Source of the DNA: Fremontodendron californicum
Lineage: Eukaryota; Streptophyta; Magnoliopsida; Malvales; Malvaceae
Assembly: GCA_030761205.1 (NCBI GenBank)
Contig: JAULJL010000021.1
Coordinates: 8,165,160 to 8,229,159, forward strand
Direction: 5' to 3'
Length of the DNA: 64,000 nucleotides
Shown piece by piece: positions 22,875 through 33,913 of the stretch (position 1 is its first letter; each line of letters opens with the position of its first letter). The position numbers and the translations under genes are program-made. The notes under the pieces are model-generated. The model was not told where the DNA came from and did not search any database. It saw only the letters and a list, made by a program, of their open reading frames with translations.

Positions 22875-24638
22875 TTGCAGCAATTTCAAATGTCTCATCA
22901 AAGTGAATCATCACACAAGAGGGAAGAAGATAAAACAACCTTCACAATGCAGGCTATTGAACAATATTTTGAGCGTATCAATTTGGTGATGGCAAATATG
23001 ACAGACAAGATAGAGACACAATCGGCAGCCATTAAAAGCCTACAAGAGGGACAAGGTAGAAGAGTTAGGCGTGAGCCTTGTGTGGTTGATGAGCATGACT
23101 TTGAGGAGGATGAGGAGATTGATATGGGTAGACCTAGAGGAGTTAGGCATGGAGGAAGGCCTAGGAGAAACACTAGGGGTCATGATTGGAAAAATAGAAA
23201 AGATAGGAACCTTGGGAATATTAAAATAAAAATTCCACCATTCCAAGGTAGAACTGATCGTGAGGTATATTTGGAGTGGGAGAAAAAAATAAAGTTGATC
23301 TTTGATTGTCACAACTATTCGGAGGAGAAGAAGGTGAAGTCGGCAGTCATTGAATTTACTGATTATGCCATAGTTTGGTGGGATCAACTAGTAACCAGTA
23401 GGAGGAGAAACCATGAGAGACCTATAAAGACATGGGAGGGATTGAAAGCTCTCATGAGAAGGAGGTTTGTATCTAGCCACTATTCTAGGGACCTTTACCA
23501 AAAACTTCAAAACCTTACCCAAGGGTCTAGGAGTGTAGAGGATTACTATAAGGAGATGGAGGTGGCTATGATTAGAGCCAATGTAGATGAGGATAGGGAA
23601 GCCACCATGGCTAGATTTTTGAGTAGCTTACATAGAGACATAGCCAATGTTGTGGAGTTGTAGCATTATGTGGAGGTAGAATACATAGTGCACATGGCTA
23701 TGAAGGTGGAGAGGCAATTGAAAAGAAAGGGGGCAGCAAGGTATTTTTCGGTTTCTAGCACTCCTTGGAAACCAAAGTGGGACAAAGATCGGGCTGTTGT
23801 CAAAGGCAAAACCGAACCACCAAAGGGGAAAGAAGGGAGCACTAGCAAAGACAGACCCAAGGTATTTTCGAATTCCAATTCTTCAAAGAATAGAGATATT
23901 AAATGCTTTAAATGTTTGGGTTCAGGCCATATTGCATCTCAATGTCCAAACAAAAGGGTGATGATCATGCATGCTAATGGTGAAGTCATGACCGAAAGTG
24001 AGGATGATTGTGATGACATGCCAGAATTGGAGGATGCTAGTGATTGTGATGGTGATGATGCTGAATTGGACTACCCCGTGGAAGGTAAATATCTTGTTGC
24101 TAGACGTGCTTTGAATGCACAAATTAAAATAGATGATGTACAAAGGGAAAATATTTTCCATACTAGATGTTTTGTGAACAATAAAGTATGTAGTATGATA
24201 ATTGATGGGTGGAGTTGCACCAATGTAGCTAGTACTACCTTAGTAGAAAAGTTGGGTTTACCTATGCTTAAACATCCTAAGCCTTACAAATTGCAATGGT
24301 TGAATGATTGTAGGGAGGTTAAGGTGGCTAGGCAAGTAAGGGTAGCTTTTACCATTGAGAGGTATAGTGATGAGGTGCTTTGTGATGTAGTACCTACGCA
24401 TACTAGCCATATTTTGTTGGGGAAGCCGTGGCAGTATGATAGGAGGGTAATTCATGATGAGTTTAGGAATATGTATAGCTTTGTAAAAGATGGAAAAACA
24501 ATCAAGCTTGTGGACCAATCGAAATTGAAGCTGAAAAATGAGAGTGAGCAAAAAAGAAAGAGTGAGGCCAAAACACAAGAAAGAAACATGAGAGAAAAGA
24601 AAGATGAGAGTGTGGCCGAAACACATGAGGAAAAATGA
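22875..24638 (+). pseudogene. Gypsy gag-protease, one in-frame stop
   Basis: The first frame (22875-23663) has a basic linker (RRVRREPC, RGVRHGGRPRRNTRG) and the gag capsid domain: IKIKIPPFQGRTDREVYLEW, then VWWDQL, TWEGLKALMRRRFV and QGSRSVEDYYKEME. A single TAG at 23661-23663 follows VVEL, and the same frame continues to 24638 with the zinc-knuckle CFKCLGSGHIASQCP and the protease MIIDGWSCTNVAST, where the residue after DG is W rather than the usual G. The C-terminal ~50 residues are highly charged. It is one substitution from a full gag-protease frame, apart from the altered active-site neighbourhood. Confidence 0.9.
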
Positions 24639-25068
24639 GAGAAGAGAAAAATGAGAGAGAGGCTGAAAAAGGAGAGGAAAAACAAAGTGAGAAAAAAGAG
24701 AAGTGGTTGGAAAAAAAAAAAGAATGATGCCACAAAAGAGAAAAGAAAAGACAAAGAAGAGTTTCTATGCAAAATAGAGTGAGTTTTTTTATTAATGATC
24801 AAACTAACAACCCTCTTCCTAGTTTTTCTTTTTCTTTATTGCAGGTGTTCAAACATGTATTTCCAAAGGGAAAGCCGAATGGGTTGCCTTCATACAAGGC
24901 ATTGGGCATCCAATTGATTTTGTACTACCTAACATTGATACAAGCAAAGTACATACTTCTTGTATTACTTGTCACAAGCAAGGTAAGGGGACATTGATTC
25001 TGATGTTTTATCAATGAGGTATGTGTTTCATGTTTTTTAAGAGTGCTTAAATACTTAGTTGCGAATAC

Positions 25069-25500
25069 ATGCAAGGTTTGTATGCCAATGATACTGATTT
25101 TTCTTATTTATACATGGCATGTAATCAAACTGATTTTTGTTTTAAGGAACTTTGTGCAATTGCTATTATTAGAGAAAGGTTGTGTTCTACATTTGTGTTA
25201 GCATTACCTAACTTTAATAAGAATTTTAAGATTGAATCTGATGCAACAGAGATAAGGAATGGAATAGTTTTGTTGCATGATGAACGTTTCATAGCTTCCT
25301 TCAAAGAGAAGTTTTCGAAATTCTTAAGAACATTCATGATAATGCTTCTCAAGTGGATCTTCAAGGTAAGTATAATGTTTTTCCTACTTTTAATGTTTCT
25401 AATCTTTCTCCTTCTGATACAGGCCATGATTCGAGGTCGAATCCTTTCGAGGAAAAGGGGAATAATGAGATCTAAGATCCTCAAGGTTTCAAGAGGCTAA
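25069..25500 (+). pseudogene. Residual RT/RNase H and integrase ends
   Basis: The frame contains VLALPNFNKNFKIESDATE, which is the RT-RNase H connection of gypsy polymerase. After a shift comes the degenerate integrase C-terminal domain (ILKNIHDNASQVDLQGKYNV in another frame), reaching into the LTR. Everything between these two islands is missing. Confidence 0.75.
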
Positions 25501-26346
25501 GCAAGGAGTCTACTTGGGCCGAACCAAGGAAGAAAGGCAAGGAGATGACTACTTGGGCCGAATCCATGAAGAGAAGCAAGGAAAGGACTTGGGCAGATTC
25601 TACAAGTCCTTTAAACAATCTTAAGACATTCAAGTTGGGCTGCTTGAATAAGGAAGAACAAGACTTGGTCCATGTGATCCAAGCTTCACATGGGCTGCCT
25701 TAGAAGAACACATGTGGTGCCTATTTAACATGAAGTGAGGACCAATCCATTAATGAGGTGGCGTCTACTTAGAAGGGTTATTTGGGTCTTGTAATTACTT
25801 AGGCATTTGGGCCTAATTTATGTAACATGTCCAATAAGCTTGTGGGGACGACCTTCATTAAAACTATTGGACATCTTTTAAATTTAATTCGGATTGGGCT
25901 TGAACTTGTTCAACCCATAGTTAAGCTTTCATTTAATTATGTAAGTAGTAAGCCTAGGCTGCCAAGGAGTTTCATTTGTACTATGAGTTCTTAGGCTAGT
26001 TGAATTAGGGTTGTAGAGAGGCTATAAATACTCTTGTTTAGCCATCTACTTCAGCAACCATTATTAATCTATTGAGTTGATTTTATTCAAGTGAGTGTTT
26101 CACTCTTTTTAGTTCTTGACAGAACTTAGGAACTTATCAAAGAATTCTTTCTTGGTGGCGTTCAACCTATCAAACTTAGGTTCATGAAACAAGTATTCTT
26201 GGGTCTAGCTAGCTTAGCTTATCTAGGTTCTTTGAAACAGGATTTCACAGGGTTTAAGTTTTCATTGCCTGAATCTTGGCTTTTCTAGGTTAGATATCCT
26301 AATTTGTTAGTGGGTTCAAAGGGTTCAACCCCAAGGGTTCACATCA
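25463..26346 (+). repeat. 3' LTR of the nested gypsy element
   Basis: An 884-bp LTR beginning TAATGAGATC (TG changed to TA) and ending CACATCA. It matches 21136-22037 with scattered differences, including an 18-bp deletion relative to the 5' LTR near 25797. Confidence 0.92.
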
Positions 26347-26467
26347 GCTTCCTGAGCTTCTTGGATCTTGACCTTGTAATAGACCCAATTGGAACATGCA
26401 ATGGATCTTGAAGTCCAAGTCCACCCTGGTGCTCATCAGAATGCAAGAATTTTTTTTTCTTGTAACA

Positions 26468-27127
26468 CTCCTAATATAATTTAAGCTCAATAAAAATTAA
26501 TCAATATTTAATATATTAAGAAGATAATCAATTAAGCAAAATTTATTTTTAATGACTTCAATGTTAATTTAATAGGGAAATAAATAAAAAATAATCAATA
26601 TTTTAATTTAATAAAAATTATTAATTACAGATAAAACAATTAATTCAATAAATTGTTAAGAGTATAAATGTTGTTCAATATTTGTATTTTTGGAGTTCAT
26701 CCTTTTTAATATAGTATAGATAAATACAAATTTGATTCATTAAGAGAAATATGATTTAGGTTCATTTTTATTAAAAAAAAAATTATTATTTAACATTAAA
26801 AAATGCAAAAATTATAGTTAAGTAAATTAAAGTGAAAAATAATAAATGATCTGTGATTTTTTAAATAAATAGTATTATTTGATTTAATGAGTGTAATTTA
26901 TATATTGCAAGTGTAATGAGGTATTGTTGAAGAAGCTGCATGGAAGTGTGGTGTTGTCCAGCTCAAGTTCGAGCTTCTGCATTCTCATCCAGCCAGGTAA
27001 GTTTGAGTAGGGTTGGGAAAGGTTAAGGGTAGTGTAGGTGTTACATGTGACCAAAAAAAAAAAAAAGTGGAATGACGTTTTTTATTTTCAAGACAAACAT
27101 GCCCTTGATTTTTTTTCCTCTTTTCTC
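26468..27127. other. AT-rich, no gene seen
   Basis: Mostly AT-rich DNA. A 60-70 bp mixed-composition patch at 26935-27000 ends in a GTAAGT-like donor and could be a stray exon remnant, but I cannot connect it to anything. Confidence 0.35.
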
Positions 27128-27135
27128 CTCCCACC

Positions 27136-27415
27136 TAGATCTGCCCACGGGCCGGGCAGCCCATCCGGCAGGCCCGGCTCGGCCCGTATTTAGTCGGGTT
27201 TGGGCAAAAAATTCTTTTTCTGGGCCAGTATTTTAGGTATTAAAATAATATTATTTTATTTAATTTTAATTATAAAAATATTAATAAAAAATATATTTTT
27301 TTTTATTTTCTAAATGTAATGAACAGTGCTCACGGGCCAGCGGACCGGCCCAGGCAAAGATCTTCAAAAAATTTCGGACCTCAGCCTGGCCTGGCCCGAC
27401 CCATTAGCACCTCTA
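27136..27415. mobile_element. hAT-type MITE, family A
   Basis: 280 bp from TAGATCTGCCCACGGG to AGCACCTCTA, with CTCCCACC (27128-27135) and CTCCCATC (27416-27423) as a one-mismatch 8-bp duplication. CCGGGC-rich ends and an AT-rich middle, as at 8484-8761. Confidence 0.85.
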
Positions 27416-27423
27416 CTCCCATC

Positions 27424-27790
27424 CTCCCCCAATCAACCAAGGGCTAGCCGACCTCGTTGAAGTCAAATATGACTTAGCCGATACTGTAGCGATAGAATGG
27501 AGCCAAATCGACCTTTGCTGTCGATGATCCAGCAAGGGGAAGATTCAATGCTTTTGATGTTTTTAACCCGATCTCTTCCCTTTTGCCTGATCGACAACGA
27601 TAGAGGTTGATCTGGCTTCAGCCGACTTTTTTTATTAAAAATATTTTATTAAGTCATTTAAAAAAAAAAAATTATCAAACGCATTGAAACATAAAATTGT
27701 TGGGTCCAGCACTACTTGGCCGTCTACACGTAGGACACTTACCATCGTTCTTTCAGCTCACATCTATCATACACTTGCCAAACCAATAAC
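27424..27790. other. No gene seen
   Basis: Contains mirrored phrases around GCCGACCTCGTTGAAG and CAACGATAGAGGTTGATC at about 27430-27620, perhaps a decayed fold-back element. No coding frame. Confidence 0.3.
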
Positions 27791-27798
27791 ATAGCAAT

Positions 27799-28766
27799 TA
27801 GGGTGAGCATTCGGTCAGTTCATTCAGTTCGGTTTCAAAATACTGATAATCGATTAAATTGAATAAATTTATGAAATCGACCAAACCGATCGATAAAAAA
27901 TCCTCAAACCGAACAAACCCAACTGAACTTAATCGATTTGGTCGATTTTTTCGATTTCTGTACTGCCAAATTATATAAAAAAATGTGCCAAATTATCAAA
28001 AATAAGAGAAAAACACAATAATAGTAGAGTAATGAAGAAATCTAGATCATTTAAGCAGCTAAAGCAAGCAAACGAAACAACCACATTTAAGAAAAATGAA
28101 AAACAGATTCAGAACCAGCAAACTTTAAAAAAAAAAAAAATGTAGAGTTGAAGAAATACCTGGAGAAATCGCTTCCATTTATGAAGAAAACTGAGAAATG
28201 GATTCTTGTTTAGAAAGAAAAATAGAATTGGCAATAGAAAGAATTCTTGACTTTCTTCGATTTTTTTTCTGCAATTTTTTTTCTGTGAAAGTCTGAAAGA
28301 GTGAAAGGCAGCACTAGACACTAGGGTTTCATGATTTTCTTCAAAGAATCAAAGCTCAGACGGGAGAAATGAAAGAGTGAAAGGGTAGAACAGAAACTCA
28401 AAAAAGCAATGGCTGGAATTTTTTATTATGGTTTATGGATGGATCATGGGTTGGGATGGCTAGATGAGATCAAATTTCAATGGGTTATGGGTTGTAGTTA
28501 TGGTTTTATGGGCTTGGGTTATGTATATTGGGTTTTTTATAATCAGTTATGGATTTGGGTTTAAATAATAATAATAATATTATTTATTTATTTATTAAAT
28601 GTCGGTTTTTTCGGTCGGTTCGATTTGGAAAAAAATCGCAAATCGATCAAATAAACACGTTTAAACCGAACTTACCAACTGATCATAACTGAAATCGAAC
28701 AAATCGAATCGAATAGCATTGGTTTCGGTCGGTTTGTTCGATAAGCCGATAATTTGCACACCCCTG
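27799..28766. mobile_element. hAT-type element, ~970 bp
   Basis: Runs from TAGGGTGAGCATTCGG to TTTGCACACCCCTG. The ends are imperfect inverted repeats related to the CAGGGGTG terminus common in hAT elements, and are followed by CCGAAC/CGGTTTGG-rich subterminal motifs. Related 8-mers ATAGCAAT (27791-27798) and ATAGCAAC (28767-28774) flank it. Inside, on the minus strand, is a patch resembling a 5' UTR with a CACTAGGGTTTC-like region near 28315, but no transposase. Confidence 0.7.
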
Positions 28767-29013
28767 ATAGCAACCAGGTATAAAAGAATAGGTAAACAGG
28801 AAACAATAACCCAAGCAAGTTTTCCAAACATTCTGACTTTCTGTTTCACATTCTTTCTACCTACTAGAGACACTCTTTGAATCTTTACTGACTTAGGTAA
28901 GCGCATTTTGAAGCCCAAACTCTGATGCCTCTTTGACTTTTTTTGTATTTGTTAGATACAACTCACCTTGCTTTGACAGTTCCTTTGAACTCACAAGCTT
29001 CATCACCCAGAAG

Positions 29014-29948
29014 TAGACCTGCTCATGGGCCGGGCTATCCGCCCAATATTTGGGAGGGTTTGGACAAAAATATCAGGCCTTAAAAATGGGCCTGGACAAA
29101 ATTTAGAGCCCATTTTAAAAAACGGGCCGGGCCTTGGGCAAAAAATTTTAGGCCGGGCCTAAGCCGGCCCGAATTTTATATTATTATATAATAATTATAA
29201 TTTTATATTTAATAATAATAAATAGTTTAATTTATAAACTTATAAAATTACTTTATTACCTATTCATTTTACACCCCTTACCCTTAATTCTTAGGCCTTA
29301 ATCTGGTAAAACAAAACCCCACCTTTATTCCGTTACCCTTACCCATTAACCCTAAACTCTCTCGTCTCTCAATCTCAAACACTCACAGCAGCCACATTCT
29401 CCTTACTCGTTTCAGATAGGTGGGTTCTGTTATTGAATCTGCGCCCATTTCTTGCTTTGTTAATTTCGTTTTTTTTTTTTTAATCTTCAAATGTTCTGAT
29501 ACTTGGGGATTGTTGGCCAACTTTTTCTTCCAAAGTCTAGCTTTCATTTTTTGACTCTATCTTTCCATATGCGCCTTTGACTGTTATACCATATGTAATT
29601 CTATTCTGTTGCCTTTTTCATTTTAGTTTATATATTGTCGGGTACTTTTCTGTTTAGTGGGCGATTATAAAGATATAAAATAGTTTTGAGGAATATGTAA
29701 TTCATTACTCTGAGCTGAAGAACAAGAAAAATGCATAGAAAATGTCATCTGCAGTGGTCATTGGCCAATTGGTTGCTTGTGTACTTGTTTCCGATTGCTT
29801 TCACTACATTCTTTTGAAACAGGGAGAGTTGTTTCTGAGATGTCGTCTTACTTTGTTACTGTGCATAAAAAAAATGGACGGATCAATGGGCAGACACAAA
29901 TACTATTAATATCCTGTCTGGATTTGGCCCGGCTCAGGAGTAGATCTA
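29014..29948. mobile_element. Long family A hAT element, 935 bp
   Basis: Its ends TAGACCTGCTCATGGGCC and, inverted, TAGATCTACTCCTGAGCC match the family A MITEs. A perfect 8-bp duplication CCCAGAAG lies at 29006-29013 and 29949-29956. It is about three times longer than the MITEs and includes 29290-29900, with a CTCTCGTCTCTCAATCTC-type leader and T-rich intron-like DNA. That is what the 5' end of a gene, either the transposase or a captured host gene, would look like. No long frame. Confidence 0.85.
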
Positions 29949-29956
29949 CCCAGAAG

Positions 29957-30947
29957 ATATCAACAAAAATTAATGAAAATTTTAATTTTCAATGATTTAT
30001 CAAATACATCAAACATGAATTTTTTTTTCTAAAATAGTTAAACAAAATTAACTGATTAACTAATAGAGTTCAATTTTTTTGGTACAATTAATATAACTTA
30101 ATCAGAAAATGAATGTATATAATATATATATATAAGTAAAGAATTAAAAATAAGAAATAATATATTTTTATACAAAATTTAATCAAATAATTGTTGAACA
30201 ATGAAACAAAAATAATAGTACCTTTAAATCAGATTGCTATTAACATCACTACATCATGTGAAGAGCATCCGCATTAGTATAATGGTTAATTACCTTCCTG
30301 ATGCTGTTATAGTTAACACCACTTAGTGTGTGTATATATATACTAATTTAAAAGTGCATATATAATATAAGGCTTCATCTTAAAGCAAAGTAAAGCAAAG
30401 CTTATCCAGTTACGTGGAAGGCAAATGGTATATATTACAATAATACATACTAATTAGTAAATATATAATTGGTGTTTGTAATCTTTTGGCTTCAGCACTC
30501 CCTGTCCCTGAAACGCAGCAGTGCATCCCTGGCCTTTTTATTCTGCTCCTGCCCGCCTGCCTGCCTCCCTGCCTCCTTGCTTGCTTATGTTAAAATATTT
30601 CTTGTTCCCTCGCAGTATATAAATTAAGTATTATATCACAGCTGAATCTGATCACTCATAAATCACTGTAATCTGTTATATAAACAAATAAATAATGATT
30701 GGTGATATATGCCTGACTGACTGCCAGTGGTTTCACATGTTTTGAATATGATTAACTAATGGAAATCCTCCATTCCTCAGCAAAGAATATTCCTTTGTTA
30801 CTTTCAACCACAACATAATTTACTATAAGAAGAAAATGAAGTTATAATAAATCAATTTGACGGTGGGTTTTCTTTTACTCATCCAAACTCCAAAAACAAG
30901 TTTTTCTCCTTTTTTTTTTTAATCTTATTTTTCTGTTTATTTATGTT

Positions 30948-30951
<4 letters not shown>
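29957..30951. other. No gene seen
   Basis: AT-rich left half. At 30480-30690 there is a GC-richer patch with GCCTGCCTGCCTCC runs and a TATA-like GTATATAAAT, resembling a promoter. No credible frame follows before the (TA)n tract. Confidence 0.3.

Positions 30952-30999
<48 letters not shown>
30952..30999. repeat. (TA)n microsatellite
   Basis: About 48 bp of TA repeats marking the 5' truncation point of the copia fragment. Confidence 0.95.
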
Positions 31000-31002
<3 letters not shown>

Positions 31003-32053
31003 TGTCCAACTTGGTTTTACTTCTAATCCTTATGATTCAGCATTATTCATTCGGCAAACTAGTCATGGTATTATTTTACTTTTGCTCTATGTAGATGATA
31101 TGATTATCGCTGGTGATGACCAGCCTTGCATTGCTGAATTAAAGAAGTTTCTTCATCAATAGTTTGAAAAGAAGGATCTTGGTTCTCTTAATTATTTCTT
31201 GGGACTTGAGGTATCTTCTAATTCTAATGGCTATTATCTCTCTCAAGCTAAATATGCTTCTGACTTGCTTTCTCGAGTCGGCATTACTGACAGTAAAACT
31301 GTCTCTATTCCGTTGGAGGCTAATGTTAAAATTATTTCAATGGATGGTACACTGCTTTCTGATCCTACATTATACCGTCAACTCGTTGGAAGTTTGGTCT
31401 ATCTCATTGTAACTCAGCCTGATATTGCCTATGTTGTTCATCTTGTTAGCCAATTTATGGTCGCTCCTCGATCCACTCATTTTCCTGCTGTTCTTCGGAT
31501 TCTTCGATATATCAAAGGTACACTGTTTCATGGGCTTCACTTCTCTGCTCATACATCTTTGGTACTATCAGGTATTCTGATATCGATTGGGCCGAAGATC
31601 CTACAGATCGCCGTTCCACTACTGGATATTGTTTCTTCCTAGGAGATTCTCTCATCTCTTGGCGAAGCAAGAAACAAACTGTTATTGCTCGATCCAGCAC
31701 TCAATCTGAATATCGTGCTCTTGTTGATGCCACTTCAGAGTTACTTTGACTTCGCCGATTACTTGCTGATATGGGTATTTCCTTATCTTCTGGCACCCAA
31801 CTTCACTGTGATAATCATAGTGCCATTCAGATTGCCCATAACGATGTGTTTCATGAACGCACCAAACATATTGAGATTGACTGTCACTTTATCCGTCATC
31901 ATGTTACAAAAGGAACTGTTCATCTGATTTCTGTGTCTTCCTTGGAACAACCAGCTGATATCTTCACAAAGACACATTTTTCTAGTCGTTTTCAAGATTT
32001 GGTTTCCAAACTCAAGTTGATATCTACAATATCAAATTGAGTTTGAGAGGGGG
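31000..32053 (+). pseudogene. Ty1/copia RT-RNase H fragment
   Basis: Starts inside reverse transcriptase: NPYDSALFIRQ, then LLLLYVDDMIIAGDD with the YVDD catalytic motif (about 31090-31130), DLGSLNYFLGLEV, YRQLVGSLVYLIVTQPDIAY and RSTHFPAVLRILRYIKG. RNase H follows: SSTQSEYRAL, LHCDNHSAIQIAHNDVFHER and HIEIDCHFIRHHV, ending KLKLISTISN. Broken by a stop after FLHQ (31159), a frameshift near 31570 and a stop near 31748. A purine tract GAGAGGGGG leads to the LTR. The 5' part of the element is missing. Confidence 0.92.
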
Positions 32054-32288
32054 TGTTAACGTATTAAATGTATAGTCAACTGTAATTAGGTTATTAAAAT
32101 AATCTTAGGGATTTAGATTACGATTATGATTCAGATTACGGTTATGATTCAAATTACAATTCACCATTATTGTAATTATTACTGTGATGCTTTTTTTCTT
32201 AGATGGTGAGAACCCTCCACAGTAAATAGGACACTCCTGTATAGACTTCTACACAATTCAATATACAATAATACTTTGTTTTGTAACA
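32054..32288 (+). repeat. Copia 3' LTR
   Basis: Begins TGTTAACG directly after the purine tract and ends near TTTTGTAACA. It aligns with the split LTR at 13340-13533 plus 26439-26467. The right boundary is set by that comparison. Confidence 0.7.
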
Positions 32289-32802
32289 ATATATGTGTTT
32301 TATCGAAAGTAGTTCAAGAAACAAGAGAAACTTTGATGACTATGTTCAACCGGCCTTTGAGATTTTTTTTTTTTTTAGTAATGATAAAAATAGTATATGA
32401 AAAATATTCAAATGTTTTAAAATGGTATTTAAACTTAAAAATATATGTGGTATTTAAATTAAGAACCTTACTTATGTGACCGTCTGTCGTTCAAGAGGAA
32501 ATGACGGACAAACAACTGCCACAAACTTTTAAAGTTTAAAAGTGTGACTTGAATTGAAAAAATGACAATTAAGGGATAATGAAATATATAAATTCTATTG
32601 TAGGTAATTTTTTTAAAATAACTATTAATTGATGTAAAGATTTATTTATTAATTATATAATTGTTACTAATCATTAATTGTAATAAAAAATTTAGTAACA
32701 AACAAAAAATAACCTTCAAGGTAAAATGGTGTAACTTTTGTTTTCGAAACTTATTTTCAATTGTCAATTTAATTTATTTTAATGTTAAAATAAAATAATT
32801 GA
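32289..32802. other. No gene seen
   Basis: AT-rich noncoding DNA between the copia LTR and a family A MITE. Confidence 0.4.
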
Positions 32803-32810
32803 ATTAAAAT

Positions 32811-33103
32811 TAGACTTGTTTAAGGTTAGGCTACTCACTCAAGTCGGATCATGAAAAAGTTTTTCGAATCCAGATCCGTCTAGCTTGAACTATTATGTAA
32901 TTAATAAAAATAAAATTTTCATTTAATTTTAATTTTAATTTTAAAATATATTTGAAAGTATTAAAATTTTAGATTTTTTTTTAATTTTAATATATATTTT
33001 AAAATTTTCAAGTTTCAAAGTCCAAAAGTCGGGTTAAGACGTGCTTTGGGCAGAGCTTGTAGAAAGTCAATTAGGCTTCGACCAATCCAATCCATCAAGT
33101 CTA
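32811..33103. mobile_element. hAT-type MITE, family A (diverged)
   Basis: 293 bp from TAGACTTGTTTAAGG to CATCAAGTCTA, with a perfect 8-bp duplication ATTAAAAT at 32803-32810 and 33104-33111. Its GC-rich ends are eroded compared with 8484-8761, suggesting an older copy. Confidence 0.8.
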
Positions 33104-33181
33104 ATTAAAATATCAAATAAAAGTCTTTTTTTAATTATCATGTGTATACTTAATAAATGGCATGTATACATGTGTTATTAT

Positions 33182-33530
33182 GGTTTTTTTATTCAAATAT
33201 AGCCAAAAAAAATTATATACCAAAATATCGTTCTTTTCAGATTAATTCTCAAAACCCGCTCTTTTTTTTTTTTAGCTGGGAAATCGCCATCCCCCATGAC
33301 GATTTCCCAATGTAAAAATTTAAATTTTGAAAAAAAAAAACACCAAGGGAAATTGCCATGGGGAGTGGCGATTTCCCTTGGTGTTTTTTTCCAAAATTGA
33401 AAAAAATACCAAGGGAAATCGTCACCCCCCATGGCGATTTTCCTTGGTATTTTTTGCAAAAATTGCAAAATTTGTCACGGGAAACCGCCATGGGGGTGGC
33501 GGTTTCCCTTGATACATATATTTTTTTACT
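33182..33530 (+). repeat. MULE left TIR with palindrome array
   Basis: Contains four near-perfect ~31-bp palindromes of the type GGGAAATCGCCATGG / GGCGATTTCCC at 33278, 33347, 33413 and 33479, spaced 69, 66 and 66 bp, separated by AAAATT-rich spacers. Both strands are open in places (GKSPWG-like peptides), which is a by-product of the palindromes. Confidence 0.9.
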
Positions 33531-33808
33531 TAAATTAAAAAAAATTGTAATTTTTTTAAGTTTTGTATTTTAATTTTAAAAATTGTAAATTAAATTAAAA
33601 AAAATTATAATTTTAAAAAAAAATTAAAAGTCCAAAGGTATATTTTTTTTATTTAAAATTTATGAAAGATTTTTTAAAATTTTTTTAATTGATTTTTAGT
33701 ATATAAAATTTTTAAAAAAAAAATCATATTTTTTTGAAGGCAACGGTCAAGTGACCGTTGCCTTCAAATCCCATCCCCTCCCCTCCCCCCATACACACAC
33801 CACTCCTC

Positions 33809-33816
33809 TATAAATA
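33809..33816 (+). promoter_or_regulatory. TATA box of the PMD gene
   Basis: TATAAATA, about 100 bp upstream of the ATG at 33914, in otherwise C- and T-rich leader sequence. Confidence 0.6.
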
Positions 33817-33913
33817 CCCCTTCATTTTTCATTCTTCTTTCTACAATCAAATTTCTTTCTACCAACAAAATTTTTTTTACAACAATTTATTTTTTCTACA
33901 ACAATATTTAAAA

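Larger units (their letters stand above)
21136..26346 (+). mobile_element. Nested Ty3/gypsy element, internally deleted
   Basis: A 5.2-kb plus-strand element with LTRs at 21136-22037 and 25463-26346, flanked by a perfect GCTTC duplication (21131-21135, 26347-26351). PBS TGGTATCAGAGC lies at 22040-22051 and a purine tract GAGGAAAAGGGG at 25450-25460. Gag and protease are present (22875-24638), but reverse transcriptase and nearly all of RNase H and integrase are gone. It is inserted into the 5' LTR of a related element in the opposite orientation. Confidence 0.93.
13534..26438 (-). mobile_element. Outer Ty3/gypsy element carrying nested insertions
   Basis: On the minus strand this element starts TGATGAGCACC (26438 downward) and ends CACATCA at 13534. 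It is flanked by the perfect duplication GAATG (13529-13533, 26439-26443). Its 3' LTR is intact. Its 5' LTR is split by another element at 21136-26346 and truncated at 20460. Of its own interior only the end of integrase survives (14300-15024). The rest has been replaced by Athila-like DNA (15025-20459). LTR and integrase-tail style suggest a chromovirus near CRM, but that is inference. Confidence 0.85.

Noticed and set aside
30260..30310. tRNA-like phrase with TAGTATAATGGTTAATTAC
   Set aside because: It resembles a D-arm only. No anticodon stem or T-arm with GGTTCGANTCC follows.
31164..31412. Second plus-strand frame rich in leucine and isoleucine over the copia fragment
   Set aside because: It is an out-of-frame reading of the copia reverse transcriptase, whose true frame has YVDD and the RNase H motifs.
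33193..33573. Overlapping frames on both strands encoding GKSPWG/WRFPLVFF-like peptides
   Set aside because: They arise from the palindromes of the MULE TIR and recur at 38914-39214. Not proteins.
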